Source: Chloroflexi bacterium B3_Chlor (GTDB lineage Bacteria; Chloroflexota; Anaerolineae; UBA7937; B3-Chlor). Taken from it: a stretch of 37,498 nt of DNA. Below are positions 7,029-14,984 of the stretch, one piece after another; position 1 is the stretch's first letter, and every line of letters begins with the position of its first letter. Both the position numbers and the translations under genes were made by a program. The notes beneath the pieces were generated by a model. It worked only from the letters and a program-made list of their open reading frames with translations, was not told where the DNA came from and made no database searches. The DNA is taken from NCBI GenBank assembly GCA_005223035.1, contig NJBK01000032.1, forward strand, positions 1 through 37,498, in the 5' to 3' direction.

Positions 7029-9677
7029 TTACGGTCCCGTCCGCATCAACTGGAACACAATGTCCAGATGGTCATGGGGTGTACCCGCCAGCATGCCGAA
7101 GTTTCTCGCCACGTCTGAGGGGTAGTCGCAGACCAGTTGAATGGTGTGGGGGCCTCCCACCTCGCTATCGTAGATGTAGGAGCCTGGACCCAACGCGAAT
7201 CCTACTTTGCCCTCGGCGTTAGTTGGCTGTTGCACCTCGCCGCCGGGCCAGTCAAAACGCAACAGCATGTTGGGAACAGGCTCTCCATTCTCGTCCAAGA
7301 CCCAGACATCAATGTTGGACGGACCCGACCTCTCCCTCAGTTCTACGACGCGCATGCAGGCCCCTCCGGCGGGCTGCGCGAACTCTACCCAGGCGCCATA
7401 GTAGTGCTGAGCCCAAGCCAGGTCTCTTGGCCGGCCGCTGGTGTCAAATACCCTCACCTCCGGCGGCGCTGCGCTCGGCGCGCCCATGACGTTGGCTAGT
7501 GCCCCCGCTGTGGGAGTTGGGGTCGGAGCTGGGCGCGTCGGAGCCGGCGGCACCGGCGTGGGCGTTGAGGTTGGCGGCACCAGTGTCGGCGTGTCTGTCG
7601 GCACCACGGCCAGGTTCACGACTGTCTCGCCGCCTCCCTGGTCCGTAGGTGCTGCAGGCACCGGCGTTTCAGCAGGTGTCGGCGTGTCCGTCGGCACTGG
7701 CGTCTCCACAGGCAGTGACGGCACCATCTCCGCTGAAGGTGTCTCTTCCGGTACCGGTGTCTGGAAGACCGCCATCAAGTCGTTCTTCTCCAGAGGCACG
7801 GAGGAGATCACGCTCGCAGGAAACGTTATGCCGCAAAGCCACAGAAGGAGAAACCCAACCACTGCCAGCCGAAGCTTTACCCCTGGACTTCGACCCACCA
7901 GCCAGGCAACAGCCCCCTGCAAGTTGCTGGCCAGATCAGCCGTGGCTCTCGGCCTGGCCGGTTTCCTCTTGGGCTTGACTGCTGGCCTGGACCGGACTAC
8001 CTTCTCAGGCTTGACAGGTGGCGCTTCCGCCACCGAGGTGGCTTCAAGGCGCTCGCTCAGGGCCCTGCTGATGGCCAGTACGAAGCGAGGGTGCTTGAGG
8101 GTCAGTTCGTCGAAATCGGCCTTCTCCAGCGCCCATAGTTGGACTGCCGTGAGCGCCTGAGCGGTGGCCGAACGGTCCTTGCCGCTGAGCAGCGCCATCT
8201 CGCCCACCAGTTCGCCGGCCCCTAATTGAGCCAGAGTGATGCGTTGGCCCACGGTCCGGGCACGTACCTCCACCTGACCCGATTCGATGAAGTACATCCT
8301 GTCCCCAGCCTCTCCCTGGGAGAACAGAATATCCCCGGCTTCATGCTCCACCGGCTGCAACCGTCGAGTCACATCCTCCAACTCGGCTTCGGCGAGCTCG
8401 GCCAGCAAATGTATCTCCCGCATCCTGGTGGGGGTTGCGCGGGGACGAGCCTCCTGGAAGCCAGCGGTCAGCCGCTCGCTGAGGACCTTACCCAGCGCAA
8501 CGCTGATGGCTGGATGCTCCACCATGAGGTCGTCATAGTCGTTCTTGTAGAGAACCCAGAGGTTGGTATCGGTCATGGCCTGCACCTTCACCGAGCGGGT
8601 CCTGCCCGTCAGTAGGGCCATCTCACCGAAGAAATCCCCAGCCTCCAGCCAGGCCACGGTGGATTCGCCAGCCGCGGTCTCTGAGGCCAGCTTTACCTCC
8701 CCCATCTCAATAATGTACAAGCTATCGCCTGGGTCTCCCTGGGAGAAGACCGGCTCTCCCTGGGGATAGTGTTGCAGAACGAGGCGCTGGCCAACACTTG
8801 ACACAACGTCGGGAGGTAGATCGGCAAAGAGAGGGATCGTGCCCAGGCACTGTTCGGCCATGGCCCGGTCCTCAGGGCCCAGATGCTGGCTCAGGGCTCG
8901 CGACAATGCCTGCCGGACCATGGGAAACTCAGCCACCAGTTCATCGAAGTCAGCGCGAGATAAGGCCCACAGAACAACGTCGCTTGAAGCTCTGTAGGTT
9001 GCAGCGTGCGGCTTGTTGGTCAGGAGCGCCATTTCCCCCAAGAGGTCACCCTCGGTCAGGGGCATGGGGAGCTCATCGCTCTGCGCCGCCAGGACTACCT
9101 CCACCTCTCCCGACTCGATGACGTACATTGCCTCGCCGGGCTCTCCCAGCCAGCAGATCGTGTCGCCTCTTTGGTACGTCTCTATTCGCAGCCTCTCCGC
9201 CAGGCCCAGCACATTCTCCCTCGACAACTGGGCGAAAAAGGTAATCTCAGGCAAGCGATACTCCGCCAGATACTGGGTCACCTGAACCACTTTGGAGCCC
9301 AAAACCAGACTCAGCTTGATGCCTATGGCTGGTTCCCTGGCGATGAGCTCCTGCAAGTCTGACTTGTTCAGAGACCAGAGTTTCGCCTCAGATGCCGCCT
9401 CAGCCGCGGTGGAGTAGGGCCTATCCAGCAGCAAATCCACCTCTCCCAAGACGCTGCCTGGACCCAAGTTGGCCAGAATGACCTTCCTACCGGCTTGCTC
9501 GGAGAAGATGCTGACCCAGCCCGACTCCACGAAATACATCGCCTGGCTGGGGGCATTCTCCACGGTGATGCTCTGCCCCTGCTGGTAAACCTCGGACCGC
9601 ATCTCGGCGGATAAGCTACGCCTCTCCTGCTCAGTTAGCGCCGAAAAGAGGGGCGATTCGAGATGCCATTTCTCCAT
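7029..9677 (-). CDS. Tetra-cyclic-nucleotide-binding-domain transmembrane protein with Thr/Pro stalk and extracellular domain
   Basis: 882 residues. Four CRP-like cyclic-nucleotide-binding domains run in tandem (about 8-125, 142-260, 280-400, 420-545). A basic linker with KPKRKPARPR (about 569-577) follows, then one membrane span (about 601-623), a Thr/Pro/Val-rich stalk (about 640-725) and a C-terminal beta-type domain of about 140 residues. Each cNBD has the GE[MV]xLL phosphate-cassette core. The cassette Arg is present only in domains 3 (GRTRSV) and 4 (GKDRSA). In domain 2 it is His (NKPHAA), and in domain 1 it is absent (DRPYST). The protein would place ligand sensing in the cytoplasm and the last domain outside. 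I chose the ATG at 9677: it has a GGGAG site, and an upstream ATG at 9743 falls inside the -10 box. fbp follows. No enzymatic domain is visible. Confidence 0.88.
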   Translation of the reverse strand: MEKWHLESPLFSALTEQERRSLSAEMRSEVYQQGQSITVENAPSQAMYFVESGWVSIFSEQAGRKVILANLGPGSVLGEVDLLLDRPYSTAAEAASEAKLWSLNKSDLQELIAREPAIGIKLSLVLGSKVVQVTQYLAEYRLPEITFFAQLSRENVLGLAERLRIETYQRGDTICWLGEPGEAMYVIESGEVEVVLAAQSDELPMPLTEGDLLGEMALLTNKPHAATYRASSDVVLWALSRADFDELVAEFPMVRQALSRALSQHLGPEDRAMAEQCLGTIPLFADLPPDVVSSVGQRLVLQHYPQGEPVFSQGDPGDSLYIIEMGEVKLASETAAGESTVAWLEAGDFFGEMALLTGRTRSVKVQAMTDTNLWVLYKNDYDDLMVEHPAISVALGKVLSERLTAGFQEARPRATPTRMREIHLLAELAEAELEDVTRRLQPVEHEAGDILFSQGEAGDRMYFIESGQVEVRARTVGQRITLAQLGAGELVGEMALLSGKDRSATAQALTAVQLWALEKADFDELTLKHPRFVLAISRALSERLEATSVAEAPPVKPEKVVRSRPAVKPKRKPARPRATADLASNLQGAVAWLVGRSPGVKLRLAVVGFLLLWLCGITFPASVISSVPLEKNDLMAVFQTPVPEETPSAEMVPSLPVETPVPTDTPTPAETPVPAAPTDQGGGETVVNLAVVPTDTPTLVPPTSTPTPVPPAPTRPAPTPTPTAGALANVMGAPSAAPPEVRVFDTSGRPRDLAWAQHYYGAWVEFAQPAGGACMRVVELRERSGPSNIDVWVLDENGEPVPNMLLRFDWPGGEVQQPTNAEGKVGFALGPGSYIYDSEVGGPHTIQLVCDYPSDVARNFGMLAGTPHDHLDIVFQLMRTGP

Positions 9678-9742
9678 ATTATCTCCCTTTCGCCTCCGTA
9701 TGTTGGCTATGCCGCAGAGGTGTGCAAGGCATAACGCACACA

Positions 9743-9770
9743 ATTATACCACCATCGCCTCAAATGTCAA
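9743..9770 (-). promoter_or_regulatory. Consensus promoter of the cNBD protein gene
   Basis: On the minus strand, -35 TTGACA (9765-9770), a 16-bp spacer and -10 TATAAT (9743-9748). Both hexamers are perfect. The transcript would start near 9736, giving a leader of about 60 nt to the ATG at 9677. Confidence 0.8.
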
Positions 9771-10174
9771 GTACAGCGCAGATGGAGGGAAGCACGTAGG
9801 ATTCGGGGATTGACAATGAAGGAGGTTGAATGGGAGTTTCCTCCCCTTGATGGGGTGGGATCAATGGTTCGACCCTTCGACAGGCTCTGGGCAGGCAGGC
9901 TCTCCACAGGGGTGGGGGTGACCGGGGAGCGATTCGCGTGAGTCCGCTTCCCCTGGCCCCTCCCGTCGAGGGAGGCGAGCGATAAGCAGCGTCCTTGACT
10001 CATGGTAAGTTCCGCGGCTTCTGCGTGCCTAGTCTGTTGCCCAGAAGCTACAGTAAGCACAGGCATTCTGTAGCTCATCAAGGGCGTCGGCAGGAACAGG
10101 GGCGGTGTTGTCGGTGTAATTCCGTGACCGAGAGGATTCCCCTCCGACGAATCTGACGTGCAGCTGCAACCCTC
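9771..10174. other. Intergenic region with degenerate repeat-like segments
   Basis: About 400 bp with no supported gene. It includes CCCTTCGACAGGCTCTGGGC (9871-9890), which resembles the CTTCGACA-GCTCAGG motif dispersed in many environmental bacterial genomes. It also has a hairpin CCTCCC-gtcga-GGGAGG (9959-9975). These look like worn copies of REP-type elements. No second copy was seen in the window. Confidence 0.35.
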
Positions 10175-10204
10175 TTGCTGTTATAGACTCGCAGGTGCTA
10201 TAAT
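10175..10204 (+). promoter_or_regulatory. Promoter of HD-domain gene
   Basis: -35 TTGCTG (10175-10180), an 18-bp spacer and perfect -10 TATAAT (10199-10204). It predicts a start near 10211 and a leader of about 140 nt before the ATG at 10349. Confidence 0.6.
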
Positions 10205-10348
10205 GAGGACAGTATGGGTTTCTTGACCTGCAAAGACGCGGCATAGTGTGGACTGAGTGCTCCCTAGTCCTGACCCGCTGCTCCGAGCGGGCAAGCGGAA
10301 ACCGTGGAGAGCCAAGCACCGAGCCACAGCTCTGAAAGGAGCGCACAA

Positions 10349-11122
10349 ATGAAGTTCCGGGTTCCAGTCCGCCAAAACCAGGTGCTACGGCAGATTGTGG
10401 AGCGCATCAATCGAGATCAAGAACTCCTGCAACTGTGGCGTTGCATCAACGTCAACTCAGTTGACCGCCTTAACTTCACGGACCATGGTCAAGTACACAT
10501 CAAGATTGTGGCCAATATGGCCCTGAAGCTGGTGAGGATGCTGGCCGACGCGGGCGTGGAGATGAGTGTGGTCACCGACTACGGCCTCACTCAAGAGGAC
10601 GCGGAAGTCATAGTGGTCCTGGCTGCCTGCTTGCATGACCTGGGGATCTCCGTCCATCGCGACAATCATGAGGCCTACTCCATCAGCCTGGCGAATCCAA
10701 AGGCCAGAGAACTGCTGGACGGCGTGTATAGCGTCCCCCAGAGCACCATCATGGCCTCGGAAGTCCTGCACGCCATCAGCGCCCATCACTGGGACCAGAG
10801 TTGCCTTACGATCGAGGCGGGTGCTGTGAAGGTGGCTGATGCCCTCGATATGACGAGGGGGCGTTCGCGCATCCCCTTCGAGGCTGGCGTGACCAACATT
10901 CATTCGGTGTCGGCCGCTGCCATAGACAAAGTGAAGCTCTTGCCAGGGCAGGAGAAGCCGGTACGGGTCGAGATCACGATGAGCAACTCTGCGGGCATCT
11001 TCCAGGTGGATGAACTGTTGAAGCGCAAGCTGAGCAACTCGAGCATCGCACCGTACGTTGAAGTCATCGCTCACATCGAGGGTGAGGCGGAAAAACGGCT
11101 GATAGAGTTCTATGCTCTTTGA
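10349..11122 (+). CDS. HD-domain phosphohydrolase
   Basis: 257 residues. An HD-superfamily metal site is visible: DHGQVH (His46, His50), CLHDLGI (His96-Asp97), His141/His146 in HAISAHH, and Asp164/Asp167 in KVADALD. Such proteins hydrolyse phosphomonoesters, phosphodiesters or nucleotides; the substrate cannot be inferred here. The last about 80 residues form an extra alpha/beta region without a recognised motif. The ATG at 10349 (MKFRVPVRQ) has an AAAGGAG site 8 nt upstream. A longer in-frame start at 10304 lacks one. It has its own promoter and precedes the pyr promoter; I saw no terminator between it and the pyr operon. Confidence 0.85.
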   Translation: MKFRVPVRQNQVLRQIVERINRDQELLQLWRCINVNSVDRLNFTDHGQVHIKIVANMALKLVRMLADAGVEMSVVTDYGLTQEDAEVIVVLAACLHDLGISVHRDNHEAYSISLANPKARELLDGVYSVPQSTIMASEVLHAISAHHWDQSCLTIEAGAVKVADALDMTRGRSRIPFEAGVTNIHSVSAAAIDKVKLLPGQEKPVRVEITMSNSAGIFQVDELLKRKLSNSSIAPYVEVIAHIEGEAEKRLIEFYAL

Positions 11123-11193
11123 AGGACTATCTCCGTGCCGAGGCCGCGATGGAATCATCCAAACTGACAAGCGGCGAGCAGTGAATCGGTGAG

Positions 11194-11222
11194 TTGCGTG
11201 GTATCGGATAGTGTGCTATAAT
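11194..11222 (+). promoter_or_regulatory. Promoter of the pyrimidine operon
   Basis: -35 TTGCGT (11194-11199), a 17-bp spacer and perfect -10 TATAAT (11217-11222). The predicted start is near 11229, which is also the first base of a leader hairpin. Confidence 0.75.
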
Positions 11223-11228
11223 CTAGTG

Positions 11229-11323
11229 CTGGGCAGACAGAAAATGTCCAGCTGGAAATACCGACGTAGAGAAAGCGTGACTCGACTTAGAGATGGGACT
11301 CCTCTTGTGAGTCCCATTTTTTT
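11229..11323 (+). terminator. pyr leader attenuator (hairpin plus intrinsic terminator)
   Basis: The leader folds into a 5' hairpin: CTGGGCA (11229-11235) with TGTCCAG (11245-11251), one G-U pair and a 9-nt loop. An intrinsic terminator follows: ATGGGACTC (11293-11301), a 7-nt loop, GAGTCCCAT (11309-11317) and a run of seven T ending at 11323. Lying between the pyr promoter and pyrB, it should stop transcription unless disrupted. A GACTC at 11279-11283 repeats part of the terminator 5' arm and could compete for its 3' arm. I could not match a PyrR-binding loop with confidence. Confidence 0.75.
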
Positions 11324-11482
11324 GCCTGAGCGTCGAAGCATCCACGTACGGGATCCTATCCTGGACAATAAGTGGCGGCAGTTCCTGCCGGCCTGGCAGG
11401 CCCATCCTGCTCCTTCGCAGGCCGCCAGCCTGGCGGATCACAGATCCCGCCGCACCAGATACTAGCTCCACAGGAGGGCAGA

Positions 11483-12484
11483 ATGGCGACAACCGAGAGC
11501 AAAGCTCCAGCCAAGGACTCCAGAAAGAAAGTAGGCCTGGCCCCCAACTTGGACAGTGGGTTCTATGGACAGGACATCATCTCCGTGTCCCAGTTCACTC
11601 GTGAGAACCTGGAGCACATCTTTGGCGTGGCCGAAGAGATGCGCGCCATAGTGAAGAGGGTGGGATCAAGTGATCTCTTGAAAGGGACTGTGCTGGCTTG
11701 CCTCTTCTACGAACCCAGCACGCGCACCAGTTCCTCGTTCATCGCTGCCATGTCCCGTCTAGGGGGAACCGTTATTCCTATCACGCAGGGGGTCCAGTTC
11801 TCCAGCGTCTCCAAGGGCGAATCGCTGCCGGACACCGTCCGTACCCTCGAGTCCTATGCCGACGTCATCGTCATCCGCCATCCGGAGATGGGGTCCGCCC
11901 AGACAGCAGCCGACTACGCTCAGAAGCCGATCATCAATGGCGGTGATGGCGCTGGTGAACATCCAACCCAGGCGTTGCTTGACCTTTTTACCATCAAGGA
12001 AGAGCTGGGGCAGATAGACGGCCTCAGCGTCGGGATGGTAGGGGACTTGCGGTTCGGAAGGACTGTCCACTCACTAGCTAGACTCCTTTGTCTGTACGAC
12101 GTGCAGTTCAATTTCGTAGCACCAGAGATTCTCCGCCTGCCCCTCGACGTAATGAACGAGATCAGGAAACGCAACTTGCCCGTGACGGAGACATACGATG
12201 TAGCCGAGATAGTCGCTGACGTGGACGTACTCTATATCACGCGGGTACAGAAGGAGCGCTTTTCCGACCTCGCCCAGTACGAGGAGGTGAAAGACCTCTA
12301 CGCTATCACACCAGAATTGATGGAGAAGGCCAAGGAGAAGATGATCGTCATGCACCCTCTCCCTCGCGTGGGGGAGATCAGCTACGCAGTGGACTCCGAC
12401 CCCCGTGCAGCCTATTTCAGGCAGATGGAGAACGGGATGTACATCCGCATGGCCCTCCTGGCGGCGGTCCTGGGCAAGGTCTAG
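11483..12484 (+). CDS. pyrB: Aspartate carbamoyltransferase catalytic chain
   Basis: 333 residues. It condenses carbamoyl phosphate with aspartate in de novo pyrimidine synthesis. The carbamoyl-phosphate loop EPSTRTS (77-83), the [11 protein letters not shown] substrate loop (108-118), HPTQALLDL (160-168) and HPLPRVGEI near the C-terminus are all present. The first about 25 residues (polar, Lys-rich) extend beyond the usual start. The ATG at 11483 has a GGAGGG site 3 nt upstream. No regulatory chain pyrI is seen. First gene of a tight cluster with pyrFE and pyrD, behind the attenuator. Confidence 0.96.
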   Translation: MATTESKAPAKDSRKKVGLAPNLDSGFYGQDIISVSQFTRENLEHIFGVAEEMRAIVKRVGSSDLLKGTVLACLFYEPSTRTSSSFIAAMSRLGGTVIPITQGVQFSSVSKGESLPDTVRTLESYADVIVIRHPEMGSAQTAADYAQKPIINGGDGAGEHPTQALLDLFTIKEELGQIDGLSVGMVGDLRFGRTVHSLARLLCLYDVQFNFVAPEILRLPLDVMNEIRKRNLPVTETYDVAEIVADVDVLYITRVQKERFSDLAQYEEVKDLYAITPELMEKAKEKMIVMHPLPRVGEISYAVDSDPRAAYFRQMENGMYIRMALLAAVLGKV

Positions 12485-12519
12485 GGGTTCCCTCGAATGG
12501 TAGAACTCGGGAGGTGGAG

Positions 12520-13941
12520 TTGACCTTCTTCGAGAAACTGACTTCCCAAGTGAAGAAAAACGACAGTCTCCTGTGCGTGGGGTTGGATCCCGATCCCTCT
12601 CGATTCCCCCCGTCCCTGGTGGACGAACCCGATCCCATGTTCGCCTTCAACAAGAGGATCATTGACGCCACCCGTGACCTGGTCTGCGCCTACAAGCCCA
12701 ATTTCGCCTTTTATGAGGCTGAGGGCCTTGCGGGGTTGCAGGCTCTAAAGAAGACCCTAGACTACATCCCAGAGGGAATACCGGCTATCCTCGATGCCAA
12801 GCGAGGGGACATCGGCTCCACCGCTCGAGCTTACGCCCGGGGTGCCTTCGAAGTCTGGGGGGCCGACGCCGTGACGGTGAATCCCTACCTCGGCTACGAC
12901 TCTGTGGAGCCTTTCAGCCGATACCGCGACAAAGGCGTTTTCCTATTGTGTCACACCTCCAACCCAGGAGCGCGGGATTTTCAAAGCCTCGTGTGCGACG
13001 GCCGGCCTCTGTACGAGCTGGTGGCGCAGAAGGCCGTGCAGTGGGGTCTGGCGCTGGTGGTAGGCGCCACCTACCCTCAGGCGCTTCGCAAGATACGCGC
13101 CATGGCTCCCCACACCTGGATCCTCGTGCCAGGTGTCGGAGCGCAGGGAGGTGATCTGGAGGAAGCACTGGCTGCTGGCCTGGACGGAGAAGGGCAAGGT
13201 CTCATCATCAGTGCCTCTCGCAGCGTCATCTGTGCCGCCGATCCCCGCACGGCCGCGCTGGAACTACGCGAGCGCATCAACCAGGGCCGCCAACAGGTTC
13301 AAGCCAGTAGAGAGCAGGCCCAGCCCCTATCGCTGAAGGAAGAGCTAACCCTGGCCCTTCACGATCTCGGCTGCGTCCGTTTCGGCGACTTCACCTTGGT
13401 CTCCGGGCAGCGTTCGCCAGTCTATCTGGATCTTCGTCTCCTGGTCTCGGACCCACACCTCCTGAGGAGGGTCACTCAGGCCTACGCGAACATCCTGCGG
13501 ACGCTGGACTTCGACCGCTTAGCGGCGATCCCTTATGCCGCCCTCCCCATCGGCACCGGCGTGGCCATGGAAATGGGCGTACCCCTGGTGTACCCTCGCA
13601 AAGAGGAAAAAGAGTATGGAACCAGGAAAGGGGTCGAGGGAGGCTTTGAAACGGGTGAGCAGGTCGTGGTTCTGGACGACCTCATCACCACCGGGCTGAG
13701 CAAACTGAGAGCCATCGCTCCCCTGGAGGAAGCTGGTCTGGTGGTCGAGGATGTGGTGGTACTTGTGGACCGAGAACAGGGCGGCGGGGATGAACTCGCA
13801 GAAAAGGGATACCGGCTTCATGCCGTCCTCGGGCTGAGCGAGATGCTGCGCATCCTGGCGAATCGCGGCAGTATCTCCGCCGAGCAACGAGATGATGTAC
13901 TCGCTTTCTTAACTGGGGCCGACAAGGATGACAGACCCTGA
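12520..13941 (+). CDS. pyrFE: Bifunctional orotidine-5'-phosphate decarboxylase / orotate phosphoribosyltransferase (PyrF-PyrE fusion)
   Basis: 473 residues. The N-terminal half (about 1-265) is OMP decarboxylase of the PyrF type 2 family: LLCVGLDPDP, the catalytic DAKRGDI at 92-98, and VPGVGAQGGD. The C-terminal half (about 270-473) is orotate phosphoribosyltransferase, with FGDFTLVSGQRSPVY and the PRPP loop VVVLDDLITTG at 382-392. Together they convert orotate to UMP. The order is decarboxylase then transferase, the reverse of eukaryotic UMP synthase. I choose the TTG at 12520 because GGGAGG lies 5 nt before it and MTFFEKL fits the family. A GTG at 12514 would overlap the ribosome site. The end overlaps pyrD by 14 bp, suggesting translational coupling. 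Confidence 0.94.
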   Translation: MTFFEKLTSQVKKNDSLLCVGLDPDPSRFPPSLVDEPDPMFAFNKRIIDATRDLVCAYKPNFAFYEAEGLAGLQALKKTLDYIPEGIPAILDAKRGDIGSTARAYARGAFEVWGADAVTVNPYLGYDSVEPFSRYRDKGVFLLCHTSNPGARDFQSLVCDGRPLYELVAQKAVQWGLALVVGATYPQALRKIRAMAPHTWILVPGVGAQGGDLEEALAAGLDGEGQGLIISASRSVICAADPRTAALELRERINQGRQQVQASREQAQPLSLKEELTLALHDLGCVRFGDFTLVSGQRSPVYLDLRLLVSDPHLLRRVTQAYANILRTLDFDRLAAIPYAALPIGTGVAMEMGVPLVYPRKEEKEYGTRKGVEGGFETGEQVVVLDDLITTGLSKLRAIAPLEEAGLVVEDVVVLVDREQGGGDELAEKGYRLHAVLGLSEMLRILANRGSISAEQRDDVLAFLTGADKDDRP

Positions 13942-14860
13942 TCTTTCAGTGGAGTTCTGCGGCGTGCGCCTGCGCAACCCGCTGGTTCTCGCGGCGGGCA
14001 TCCTGGGAACCGGCGCCCAACTCCTGGCACGCGTCGCCGAGAACGGGGCGGGGATGGTGACCACCAAATCTTGCGGCCCATCCCCTAGGGAAGGACACCC
14101 TAACCCAACGGTGCTGGATTGGGGCCACGGTCTCATCAACGCCGTGGGCCTGGCCAATCCAGGGGTCGACGAGGGGGTGAAGATCATCGCCCGGGCCAAG
14201 GAAATCTTGGAACCTCTCGGTCTGCCCCTGGCGGCCAGCATCTTCGCTGAGACCGTCAAGGGCTTCGCCCAGGTGGCCCGCAAGATCGCTGATGCGCAAC
14301 CAGACTTCATCGAGTTGAACATCTCCTGTCCCAACGTGTCCCACGAGTTCGGCCGGCCCTTTGCCTGTGACGCCGGTGACGCGGCCCGGGTGACAGGCGC
14401 CGTAAAGGAAGTCACCTCCATCCCCATCATCGTCAAGCTCTCCCCCAACGTCACCGACATCGCGCTCATCGCCAGAAGTGTGGAACAGGCTGGCGCTGAC
14501 GCCATCGCGGCCATCAATACCCTGGGTCCAGGAATGATCATCGACATCTATTCAGGCCAGCCTGTCCTAGCCAATAGGGTGGGCGGGGTCTCTGGTCCAG
14601 CTATCCGCCCCGTAGCGGTGCGCTGTGTCTACGACATCTACGAAGCGGTGGAGATACCCATCATAGGCATCGGCGGGGTAGGTGACGGTCGTGACGCACT
14701 GGAGATGGTGATGGCCGGGGCAACCGCGGTGGGCGTCGGCTCGGCGGTTCGCTATGGGGGCCTCGAGGTTTTCCAGACCATCCTTGAGGAGATGAGAGCC
14801 TTCATGGTTGAGGAGGGCCACACCAACTTGAACCAGCTACGCGGCATAGCCCACCGATAG
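13928..14860 (+). CDS. pyrD: Dihydroorotate dehydrogenase, class 1B catalytic subunit
   Basis: 310 residues. FMN enzyme oxidising dihydroorotate to orotate. The catalytic Cys134 in NISCPNV marks class 1; GLANPGVD, NTLGPGMIID and the FMN-binding GIGGVGDGRDALEMVMAGA and VGVGSA are present. Class 1B enzymes need the PyrK flavin/[2Fe-2S] subunit to pass electrons to NAD+. A pyrK does exist here, but about 7.8 kb downstream behind an opposing block of five genes. The start codon lies inside the end of pyrFE. Confidence 0.96.
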   Translation: MTDPDLSVEFCGVRLRNPLVLAAGILGTGAQLLARVAENGAGMVTTKSCGPSPREGHPNPTVLDWGHGLINAVGLANPGVDEGVKIIARAKEILEPLGLPLAASIFAETVKGFAQVARKIADAQPDFIELNISCPNVSHEFGRPFACDAGDAARVTGAVKEVTSIPIIVKLSPNVTDIALIARSVEQAGADAIAAINTLGPGMIIDIYSGQPVLANRVGGVSGPAIRPVAVRCVYDIYEAVEIPIIGIGGVGDGRDALEMVMAGATAVGVGSAVRYGGLEVFQTILEEMRAFMVEEGHTNLNQLRGIAHR

Positions 14861-14984
14861 GGGGAAAGAGAGAGGAAAGACGGGAGGTCACTTTGCCCTG
14901 AAGCGAATGCAGCTCGCTGCCCCCCACACTCACTTCTTTAGTATGAGGAACTCCTGACCGAACACGCGATTCCTGTCCGCGTCA

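Noticed and set aside
7441..8160. Plus-strand Gly/Val-rich open frame opposite the cNBD protein stalk
   Set aside because: Shadow of the Thr/Pro stalk codons; no ribosome site or domain.
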